DNA of 5,059 bases from Bacillota bacterium (GTDB lineage Bacteria > Bacillota > Clostridia > Acetivibrionales > DTU013): assembly GCA_023426125.1 (NCBI GenBank), contig JAFABI010000091.1:1-5059 (forward strand). The letters are read 5' to 3'. The first letter of the stretch is position 1; each line of letters begins with the position of its first letter. The notes below the pieces were generated by a model. It was not told the DNA's origin. It saw only the letters and a program-made list of their open reading frames with translations, and searched no databases. Position numbers and translations under genes: made by a program. This document shows, piece by piece, positions 1-5,059 of this stretch.

Positions 1-1796
1 ATGTGACAGCAAGGTATGTTCGTGGTATCAATTACATAGCAAAAGTAGCAGGCGGAGACGAGACATACTTCCTGTACAACGGCCATGGCGACGTAGTCCA
101 GACGGTGACCGCAGCAGGAGAAGTGCGAAACGAGTATGACTACGACATATTCGGCAACCCGATGTTGACAGTAGAAACAGCTGCATGCTCCATACGGTAT
201 GCAGGCGAGTACCTTGACAATGAGACGGGGTTGTATTACCTGAGAGCCAGGTATTATGACCCGAATATAGGAAGGTTCATCAGCGAGGACAGTTATTGGG
301 GTGAGGATGATAATCCTTTGAGTCTGAATCTGTATACGTATGCATTTAACGACCCGATACGCTTTATCGACCCTACAGGGCATAATTCTGAGGAAATAGA
401 CCAAATCATTAATGAAATAAACGAAGCAAAGAATACCTGGTGGGCAGAAGAGAAGGGAGCAGGTAAAGGCAACGCCGAGTGGACACAAGCACAGGTTGAC
501 GCACATAACAGAGCAGAGGCACTACGGCAGCAATTGGCTAAACTGGAGTCAGGGAATGAATTGGTTGGAGACCTTGTCAATAGCCATGGCGGTGATGCTG
601 GTGCGTGGGAGAAATATCAGTTATCCATCACGGTAAGGAAGGCAGCAAAGGATACTGATTTGGATTATAGTAAAATAATAAAGCGGGATATTCAGGATTA
701 TATATACGCTACCATGTACGGAAAAAATGCTGTTGGTATAGATACAAGTGAGATTGAAAAAGATACCCGGACCGCAGTCGAGGAGTTTGCCAGGCATATA
801 ACAACTGGCTCTAAGGGGACAATGGAAATATCATTGGATACGGATGAAGCAGGAGATAGACCTGCAGGAAAACTGGATATAGCGGCTCTGATGCAAAAAC
901 GATATGCTTCCATTGTAAATGAGAGTGTGCCAGCCGGATCATATGAGAAGGGTGCTGACGACATAACAAAAAGTATTTTGCTTGGTGTAGGATCATCGTT
1001 GTTTGATAATATAGGGACTTCTGGATTTGATGTTTTGAATGTACTCAATACAATATTTGATCCACTTACAGCCAAACAAATATATACTGATTTTCTGGAT
1101 GACAGGGATAATTTTTTGGAGTACCTGCACAGTTTGTCTGGTAATGAAACAGCATTTTATGTCGGAAGGCTTGCGACAGATATAGCCCTTATTGTAGCCG
1201 GAACAATATTGACGGTAGATGGTGTAAAGAATATACTTGCCGGGGGTGCAATTGCTGGCGGAGGTGGAGTTGTACTTGCTCCTACAGGCGTAGGTGGTTT
1301 GCTGGCAGTTGGATTAGGGGCTGCTGTTGCTGCAGTAGGAGCTACAGAGGTTGGCGTCGGATGGTCTTTGGTCAAAAATTCATGGGGTAATGCAAAAAGT
1401 GATTATGGCGAATTAAAGAAATCAATAAAAAATAGGGATTTAGAGGGGGGGAGTAATAGTAACATTCCTGTTAAAAATAAGACTGAGGCGTCAAATGGAT
1501 TAAACTATCAATCAAATCCAAAACATACTCCTGGGCAACCTGGAAATAGGCCAAATGCAGGAGTAGAGCCAAAAAACTCTTTGGATTTATTTGGAGAATC
1601 TACTCCTTCAACCTTAAAGCCAAATCAGAGATTTACATTTGACAAAGAAACCAATACACTGCACCGTTTTTATGACGATGGAAATGGTACTTGGCATTGG
1701 AGTGGCTCTACAAATCAAGGTGCAAATTCTATAACTGGAAGTCAAGTTCCAAATGATATAAAGAATTTATTTAATATGCCAAAAAAAGGATGGTGA
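1..1796 (+). CDS. Rhs/YD-repeat polymorphic toxin, C-terminal part (5' end outside window)
   Basis: The reading frame is open at the left edge, so this is the C-terminal 597 or so residues of a larger protein; the GTG at 3 is not its start. Residues 1-127 are the end of the RHS-associated core: FNGHGD-like YNGHGDVVQ, YDYDIFGNP, then YLRARYYDPNIGRF (80-92) and the terminal DPTGH (123-127), which normally marks where variable sequence begins. Residues 128-320 are charged and helical. Residues 390-454 form a Gly/Ala/Val-rich hydrophobic stretch that may help the toxin insert into or cross membranes (inference). A low-complexity linker (about 460-504) precedes a roughly 93-residue tip starting NPKHTPGQPGNRPNAG. 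The tip has D547, H554, H565 and a WHWSGST motif, and ends at W597. Rhs proteins encapsulate and deliver such tips into competing cells. The tip is toxin-like by position and by the adjacent immunity gene; its activity is not identified. Base composition becomes more AT-rich from about nt 1380, as expected for an exchangeable tip. Confidence 0.93.
   Translation, partial: VTARYVRGINYIAKVAGGDETYFLYNGHGDVVQTVTAAGEVRNEYDYDIFGNPMLTVETAACSIRYAGEYLDNETGLYYLRARYYDPNIGRFISEDSYWGEDDNPLSLNLYTYAFNDPIRFIDPTGHNSEEIDQIINEINEAKNTWWAEEKGAGKGNAEWTQAQVDAHNRAEALRQQLAKLESGNELVGDLVNSHGGDAGAWEKYQLSITVRKAAKDTDLDYSKIIKRDIQDYIYATMYGKNAVGIDTSEIEKDTRTAVEEFARHITTGSKGTMEISLDTDEAGDRPAGKLDIAALMQKRYASIVNESVPAGSYEKGADDITKSILLGVGSSLFDNIGTSGFDVLNVLNTIFDPLTAKQIYTDFLDDRDNFLEYLHSLSGNETAFYVGRLATDIALIVAGTILTVDGVKNILAGGAIAGGGGVVLAPTGVGGLLAVGLGAAVAAVGATEVGVGWSLVKNSWGNAKSDYGELKKSIKNRDLEGGSNSNIPVKNKTEASNGLNYQSNPKHTPGQPGNRPNAGVEPKNSLDLFGESTPSTLKPNQRFTFDKETNTLHRFYDDGNGTWHWSGSTNQGANSITGSQVPNDIKNLFNMPKKGW
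1787..1790 (+). promoter_or_regulatory. Ribosome binding site for the Imm42-like gene
   Basis: AGGA lies inside the last codons of the Rhs gene, 8 nt before ATG 1799. It favours ATG 1799 as the start over the in-frame ATG at 1790, which would overlap the AGGA itself. The Rhs stop (1794-1796) sits between this site and the start, so translation of toxin and immunity protein is probably coupled. Confidence 0.6.
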
Positions 1797-1798
1797 TT

Positions 1799-2290
1799 AT
1801 GATGTTAGGGAATCCATATAAATTTTCAATTATTATCGACACTATAAATGAATGGAATATAGATGGAGCATTTTGTAATGGTGTTTTACTATTTTGTGTT
1901 GATGGTAATTTTTTTCCGAAGGAAGTTATTACGGCAACACTAAAATGTGAGGTTCAGCTTCTTAAGGAAAATCTTAAAAATCTTACTATTAATGAAGAAT
2001 TATATAATATGCAAAAAGATAAAGCATTTGTCGAAATCTATAATATAATGTTTCCTTCTGATACAGATATTGACAATGATTATCGCTTTGACATAACACC
2101 ACAATCATTTTCTGATAGTGATTGTTATGTTTTTGCAATAAGCAACGGTAAGCAAGTAAGGATTATGGCATCCAAGTTGAACTATATAATAAAAGATTCT
2201 AGACATGACCTTAAAAGCATAAATGTAAGTGAGACTTTTATTGATATCAGTGAGTTAAATAAAATAATATCAGAAATAGATATCTTTTAA
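1799..2290 (+). CDS. Immunity protein, Imm42-like, cognate to the Rhs tip
   Basis: This 163-residue protein is probably the cytoplasmic antidote to the toxin tip encoded just upstream. The N-terminus MMLGNPYKFSIIID, followed by a strand containing GVLLFCVDGNFFPKE, and a C-terminal segment QVRIMASKL ending in an acidic helix, resembles my recollection of Imm42 family proteins (GNP..FAI start, a mid-protein xxGxxFP element, a VRIxAxK strand near the end). That assignment is from memory of the family and was not tested by a profile search. The start at 1799 is chosen for its AGGA at 8 nt; an in-frame ATG at 1790 would overlap the Rhs stop by 7 nt. There is no signal peptide or membrane segment, which fits an intracellular immunity role. 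The gene is strongly AT-rich compared with the Rhs core, typical of exchanged tip/immunity cassettes. Confidence 0.8.
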   Translation: MMLGNPYKFSIIIDTINEWNIDGAFCNGVLLFCVDGNFFPKEVITATLKCEVQLLKENLKNLTINEELYNMQKDKAFVEIYNIMFPSDTDIDNDYRFDITPQSFSDSDCYVFAISNGKQVRIMASKLNYIIKDSRHDLKSINVSETFIDISELNKIISEIDIF

Positions 2291-2301
2291 AGCTGTGGGT
2301 T

Positions 2302-2331
2302 GCCCCCGCCCACCTTTTTTAGTGGCGGGGC
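2302..2331 (+). terminator. GC-rich stem-loop just after the immunity gene, possible terminator
   Basis: Eleven bases after the immunity stop, a left arm GCCCCCGCCCAC pairs with a right arm GTGGCGGGGC, about 10 bp with two single-C bulges, around a loop containing six T. The position suits transcription termination of the Rhs-immunity operon. However, there is no T-run after the right arm, so it is not a canonical intrinsic terminator. It could equally be a member of the GC-rich palindrome group seen further downstream. Confidence 0.4.
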
Positions 2332-2502
2332 GATCACAACACTACGGCATATCAGACATAATGAGATAACGAAGCCTAGTAAAAATCGTTTCTTGACTCC
2401 GCAATTTTGTTAATGCGGGGCGGGATAATATTCTAATAACAGAAAGTGATTGCTAGTATATACAATTATTCTATTAGTTTTCTTTTTTGTAGGGAATGAT
2501 AG

Positions 2503-2551
2503 AGACCAAACCCCGCCGCCGATTTCAATTGTAGGTGGCGGGGTTTGGTCT
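2503..2551. repeat. Long near-perfect inverted repeat (18-bp stem, 13-nt loop)
   Basis: The left arm 2503-2520 (AGACCAAACCCCGCCGCC) pairs with the right arm 2534-2551 over 18 positions with a single G-T mismatch that is a wobble pair in RNA. The 13-base loop is AT-rich. There is no T-tract directly after the right arm; a T-rich run (about 2478-2488) lies upstream. It may be a bidirectional terminator, a structured RNA element or a copy of a dispersed palindromic repeat. The core words CCCCGCC and GTGGCGGGG recur in the stem-loop at 2302-2331. Confidence 0.85.
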
Positions 2552-2691
2552 GTTATCTGTGATTGATGAAGCCCAATAATTTTGTAGTCTGAAAAACGGA
2601 ATTTAACAACTTTTAATACTAATGAATACTTTTAATCTTTATTGTATGAAAATTAATTATTTGATAAAGAAATGCCCCGCCCGCAACAGGC

Positions 2692-2832
2692 GGAAAATTT
2701 CCAAATGCTGATAAAATGGCAAGGTTTTCAGGGATTGCACCAGTTTTATTCAGTTCGGCGGGGAAGGGTAAGGAACACAAATCAAAACAGGGAAACAGGA
2801 CATTACATGGAATATTCTACTTTTTAGCCATA
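2692..2832 (+). pseudogene. IS110-family transposase remnant (C-terminal catalytic domain fragment)
   Basis: Reading codons from 2692 gives GKFPNADKMARFSGIAPV followed by a FSSAGKGK motif (about 2770) and then KSKQGNR and LHGIFYFLAI. This matches the conserved Transposase_20 region of IS110-family transposases, in which FPxADKLARxxGIAPV precedes the Ser-Ser-Gly/Ala-Gly-Lys motif that carries the catalytic serine, followed by K.GNr.L...... The match is by recognition and was not searched. Only about 47 codons remain. Upstream the frame meets stops at 2662 and 2665, and no N-terminal RuvC-like DEDD domain is visible. Downstream the similarity ends at about 2832 and the frame stops at 2863. No start codon or complete element survives, so it is non-functional. 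IS110 elements lack the usual terminal inverted repeats, so its ends cannot be drawn. Confidence 0.85.
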
Positions 2833-2861
2833 CATGAATATTTGATTATGATATTAGTTGT

Positions 2862-3218
2862 ATGATAGATGATATTTTGGATATTCTTGAAAAGCTAAGA
2901 AGTAATCCATCTGGTGAGATATCGTTGCATTGGGCCTCAAACACATTTTCTAATATTTGGAACATGAAATGGGAAAAAGAAAGTCTGGTAATAGATTCTA
3001 AATGGGGTTCGGTTTTGGGACATACTGAGCAATTATTGAATTCCAAAGGGGCTATTACTTTAGTAAAACAGTTATTTATATCAGAATGGAAAAGGGTTCT
3101 TTTCAATATAATATCAGCATTAAAGGAATCAGGATATAAAGAGGAGCATCTTGCTGGCATTTCACGCTTAATTGCGGAGTATAATGCAATTGATTGTGAA
3201 GGAATTCTTTATACATAA
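2862..3218 (+). CDS. Orphan immunity-like hypothetical protein, 5' end probably damaged
   Basis: This 118-residue soluble protein has no family I can name. It is helical at the start (MIDDILDILEKL), has a central strand-rich part containing WNMKWEKESLVIDSKWGSV, and ends in an amphipathic helical part around FISEWKRVLFNIISALKESGY. Size, AT-rich composition, lack of a signal peptide and position among toxin modules all fit an immunity protein. No toxin precedes it. There is no Shine-Dalgarno sequence before ATG 2862. The same frame stays open upstream for 8 codons (IFDYDISC) back to a TGA at 2835, and an out-of-frame ATG at 2834 would join this frame if one base of the T-run at about 2841 were removed. 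The original N-terminus was therefore probably longer and has been damaged next to the IS110 remnant. It may be poorly translated or not translated at all. Confidence 0.55.
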   Translation: MIDDILDILEKLRSNPSGEISLHWASNTFSNIWNMKWEKESLVIDSKWGSVLGHTEQLLNSKGAITLVKQLFISEWKRVLFNIISALKESGYKEEHLAGISRLIAEYNAIDCEGILYT

Positions 3219-3410
3219 TACTGGAGATATTTTGAAAAGTGCTATATGGGAAAAGGCGGTTGTCTATGATGACCATCTTTCTTTCTGCAAGACAAGGAGT
3301 AAGATTGACCGGATGAGGAATGAAGTCATTGCCGCATATGACAGTGTCAATTTGCTTGGCGAATATGCAGGTAACCTTTCTATAATGAGTTAGCAGGCAG
3401 AAAGCATTAA
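3219..3410 (+). pseudogene. Decayed helical leader of the displaced toxin (frameshift and nonsense codon)
   Basis: Codons in the frame of 3232 read KSAIWEKAVVYDDH, then a helical stretch with SKIDRMRNEVIAAYDSVNLLGEYAGN, and stop at 3391. Switching at about 3376-3381 to the frame of the following toxin gives YNELAGRKH, a TAA at 3408, then IPGLDTMIFDSAIQSD directly into the toxin ORF. One indel and one nonsense change therefore explain the break, and the leader and toxin were once a single protein. A TTG at 3232 with GGAG at 3223-3226 could start a short 53-residue peptide, but it would carry no toxin. The helical character recalls the N-terminal part of LXG/WXG-type or Rhs pre-toxin regions; that link is an inference. 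Confidence 0.65.
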
Positions 3411-3419
3411 ATTCCTGGG

Positions 3420-4373
3420 TTGGATACTATGATATTTGATTCGGCAATTCAGAGTGATACCGGTAATATGCTTAAGCTGGAACGGCTTATGCTGACTAAC
3501 AATGCAATACAAAATAATGGTAGGGCATTTGACCTCCTGCTGGATGCCGTGGCAGACGGTAAAACCCTCTCAAGCGGTACGATAGATTACTTGAAAGTCT
3601 TTCTTGACAAGAATCCTGCATACAAATGCATATGGCAGGAGGAATCAAGCCAGAGACTTTCGGAAGCATTAAAGCTGAGTGCATCAGCATTGACAAGCAG
3701 TATACCATATATTGGAGCAATAAAAGATTCCTTTGAGACGGTATATGGTAGTGATATAATCACTGGGAATGATCTGTCTACCACGGGTAAGGCCTTGAAT
3801 ATACTTGGAGCAGGTACTTTGAAGAAAATCAAGGCATTGTTCAAGCTGACTGAAGCTATTGATGTAAGCATTGATTTTAGCAAATTAAGCAAAGCGGAAA
3901 GGCTTGCATTGTCCGAAGTAGATAATATGCTCAGACTGGAAAGAGCCGGTGTTGATATCGTTGCTCCCAAAGCTTGGGATAATATTGCAGGCTTGAGCGG
4001 TGATGTCGGAAAGACCGTGGATAAAAATGCAAACAAAAGTCTTTCCAGTAAAATTAAACGAGATAGAATTAAAATATTAAGAAATGGTGGAGAAGTAAAG
4101 GTAAAAACCTATGAGGAGGCTAGGGATTTGCTAGATAGTATGCCAGAACTCAGGCCTGCGACAGGTGATAAATTAATGCCCAATCCAGATGGAAGAATGA
4201 GTGGTGGATTTGCAGATACAAAAGGAACTTACCGTGGAGATTTGATAAACAAAAAAGATCCTACTTTACCAGTTCACCCTGATGTGGATAATCCTTACCA
4301 TGCAAATTATCCGCATTATATTATAAAGTTACCAAATGGTGATAAGGCAGCAATAATTATAATTGGAGAGTGA
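3420..4373 (+). CDS. Displaced polymorphic toxin module: PT-TG pre-toxin plus C-terminal toxin tip
   Basis: The 317-residue open frame begins at TTG 3420, with an ATG at 3429, but neither has a ribosome binding site. It is best read as the 3' part of a broken larger toxin gene. Residues about 85-135 match the PT-TG pre-toxin domain: SSIPYIGAIKDSFE, then YGSDIITGND with the conserved TG, then GKALNILGAG. A charged linker follows (about 140-215). The tip, about residues 220-317, contains VKTYEEARDLL, the motif GTYRGDL (269-275) and a His-rich segment H286, H294, H299 (HPDVDNPYH, YPHYIIKL), ending in AAIIIIGE. The compact tip with conserved-looking Arg, Asp and His suggests a nuclease-type toxin, but the activity is not identified. 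The frame overlaps the start region of its immunity gene. Without its own start and delivery domain it may be silent unless recombined onto a delivery scaffold such as an Rhs core. Confidence 0.75.
   Translation: MDTMIFDSAIQSDTGNMLKLERLMLTNNAIQNNGRAFDLLLDAVADGKTLSSGTIDYLKVFLDKNPAYKCIWQEESSQRLSEALKLSASALTSSIPYIGAIKDSFETVYGSDIITGNDLSTTGKALNILGAGTLKKIKALFKLTEAIDVSIDFSKLSKAERLALSEVDNMLRLERAGVDIVAPKAWDNIAGLSGDVGKTVDKNANKSLSSKIKRDRIKILRNGGEVKVKTYEEARDLLDSMPELRPATGDKLMPNPDGRMSGGFADTKGTYRGDLINKKDPTLPVHPDVDNPYHANYPHYIIKLPNGDKAAIIIIGE
4365..4370 (+). promoter_or_regulatory. Ribosome binding site for the second immunity gene
   Basis: GGAGAG lies inside the final codons of the displaced toxin, 8 bases before ATG 4379. 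It favours ATG 4379 over the in-frame GTG at 4370, which overlaps the site itself. The arrangement mirrors that of the first toxin/immunity pair. Confidence 0.65.
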
Positions 4374-4378
4374 AAAAA

Positions 4379-4822
4379 ATGGATAAGAATGAAATTATTA
4401 AGTATATTGAAGTTGGAAGTCAAAAATCAATTTGTGTTGATAGGAGACTGCTGGATCAATATCCTGGATATGTAAGAGATATAACTATCATGAAAGGTAA
4501 TGTTATTAAAGTTGACTTCAATATACATGGATATGATGAAGGCGGGTTAAATATAAAAGTCCATTATGACAACTTTGACAAATTGCTATCAGCTTTACAA
4601 GAATATTTGGGTACAACTATTAATAATTGGAAAAATATTAATCAAAGTGGCTACTATCCTACTTTGGAAGAAGAAATAGACTTAAAATCTTCACGTATAA
4701 AATTCAAATATGATTTTGTAAATAAAACAATATCGCTGCCTTTACATGGGATCAGGTATCAAATGCCTGAAGGATATTGGAAAGACTTAGCAGATGGGGT
4801 AATTTCAAATACAGTAGGATAA
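4379..4822 (+). CDS. Putative immunity protein for the displaced toxin
   Basis: This 147-residue soluble protein starts 5 bases after the stop of the toxin module, with a good GGAGAG site, which is the classical position of a cognate immunity gene. It has no signal peptide or membrane segment. It is rich in Lys, Asp, Glu, Ile and Tyr, with alternating strand-like parts (KVDFNIHGYDEGGLNIKVHYDN) followed by a helix (FDKLLSALQEYLG) and a C-terminal part containing SLPLHGIRYQMPEGYW. I do not recognise a named Imm family. The gene is intact and AT-rich. Intactness next to a toxin whose upstream part has decayed suggests it may still be kept for protection against siblings or neighbours carrying the same toxin tip; this is inference. 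Confidence 0.75.
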   Translation: MDKNEIIKYIEVGSQKSICVDRRLLDQYPGYVRDITIMKGNVIKVDFNIHGYDEGGLNIKVHYDNFDKLLSALQEYLGTTINNWKNINQSGYYPTLEEEIDLKSSRIKFKYDFVNKTISLPLHGIRYQMPEGYWKDLADGVISNTVG

Positions 4823-4841
4823 GTAGTAAATAAATATATCA

Positions 4842-5059
4842 ATGATGGCATTTGACCGGTCAGGCAACAGGATATCCATGAACGAGACCTATGCATCCCT
4901 GCAAACCACCGGCATTATAGACGAATTGAGTAACAGGGCCGTACAGTATAAGGTGATGAAAAGCCAGTATGTGTATACGGACACAAACAGGCTTGTAAAG
5001 CTGGTAGAGGAGATGTATGATGAAAGTAGTGCAAAAGTACTGACAAAAACGGTACAATA
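4842..5059 (+). pseudogene. Rhs core fragment (YD-type), continues past the window
   Basis: From ATG 4842/4845 the frame reads MAFDRSGNRISMNETYASLQ and later YVYTDTNRLVKLVEEMYDE, and stays open to the last base. The YAFDRSGNR-like start, tyrosine-rich strand spacing and LVxxxYDE pattern are typical of YD-repeat strands in Rhs shells. It belongs to a part of the shell upstream of the C-terminal core seen at 1-383, so it is not simply a duplicate of the same segment. There is no ribosome binding site, and the frame meets a TAA at 4827. It looks like a 5'-truncated Rhs piece, probably leading to another core and tip outside the window. GC content rises again here relative to the preceding immunity gene, as in the first Rhs core. 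Confidence 0.8.

Larger units (their letters stand above)
2291..2691. other. Non-coding interval with GC-rich palindromes
   Basis: About 400 bases without a convincing gene; stops are frequent in the frames I read. The background is AT-rich but is interrupted by short GC-rich islands that repeatedly contain CCCCGCC or its complement GGCGGGG, at about 2304-2330, 2415-2424, 2511-2543 and 2675-2693. Several of these fold as stem-loops, including a small CCGCA/TGCGG stem at 2399-2418. No tRNA, rRNA, CRISPR array or riboswitch was recognised. TTGACT (2393-2398) and GATAAT (2424-2429) are present, but the 25-base spacing is wrong for a standard promoter. Confidence 0.6.

Noticed and set aside
698..1375. 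Minus-strand open frames opposite the Rhs gene
   Set aside because: They lack ribosome binding sites and recognisable domains and mirror the composition of the Rhs coding strand.
2393..2429. TTGACT and GATAAT as a promoter
   Set aside because: The spacing between the boxes is 25 bases, too long for a standard sigma-A promoter, and no intact gene follows closely.
2302..2551. CRISPR-like repeat array
   Set aside because: The repeated GC words differ in length and spacing and are arms of stem-loops, not direct repeats with uniform spacers.
2602..2655. AT-rich TTAACA...TATGAA promoter-like sequence
   Set aside because: Such matches are expected by chance in AT-rich DNA, and only a transposase remnant without a start lies downstream.
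2291..2691. Bridge RNA of an IS110 element in the hairpin region
   Set aside because: Only a small catalytic-domain scrap of the transposase remains and the hairpins do not border an identifiable element end, so the link cannot be supported.
3172..3231. Start of a separate gene at TTG 3172
   Set aside because: This part only reads the end of the orphan immunity-like gene in another frame; the meaningful sequence begins after 3218.
4860..5057. Minus-strand open frame of 65 codons
   Set aside because: It is the shadow of the Rhs core fragment on the + strand, which has recognisable YD-type sequence.

Overview
The window looks like an accessory polymorphic-toxin region from a low-to-moderate GC Firmicute, most likely a clostridium. 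This rests on AGGA/GGAG-type ribosome binding sites, AT-rich immunity genes, a PT-TG pre-toxin segment and a Firmicute-style IS110 transposase remnant. The genus cannot be named from the sequence alone. All recognisable coding is on the + strand.

Region 1 (1-2290) is the active-looking unit. It holds the C-terminal end of an Rhs/YD-repeat protein: the RHS-associated core ends at a DPTGH motif near nt 383, followed by a long helical and glycine-rich pre-toxin region and a roughly 93-residue C-terminal toxin tip. The next gene starts within a few bases of the toxin stop and resembles the Imm42 immunity family. This is the usual Rhs toxin/cognate immunity arrangement.

Region 2 (2291-2861) has no intact gene. 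It contains several GC-rich stem-loops sharing a CCCCGCC/GGCGGGG word in otherwise AT-rich DNA, including an 18-bp near-perfect hairpin at 2503-2551. It ends in a fragment, about 47 codons long, of an IS110-family transposase catalytic domain (2692-2832) that has lost the rest of its element.

Region 3 (2862-4822) is a graveyard and storage area of displaced toxin and immunity modules. First comes an orphan immunity-like ORF with no visible ribosome binding site, whose 5' end abuts the IS110 remnant. Next is a decayed helical leader (3219-3410) broken by one frameshift and one nonsense codon. This leads into an intact PT-TG pre-toxin plus toxin tip (3420-4373) and its own well-placed, overlapping immunity gene (4379-4822).

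Region 4 (4842-5059) is a piece of Rhs core with YD-type sequence. It begins abruptly without a start signal and is open to the right edge, so another displaced Rhs segment, perhaps with another tip, probably follows.

Taken together, the first Rhs gene supplies delivery and one toxin/immunity pair. The downstream modules look like older or alternative tips that may recombine onto an Rhs core, with their immunity genes retained for protection. Recombination, past use of the modules and the toxin activities are inferences. Neither toxin tip can be assigned a biochemical activity with confidence from sequence reading alone.
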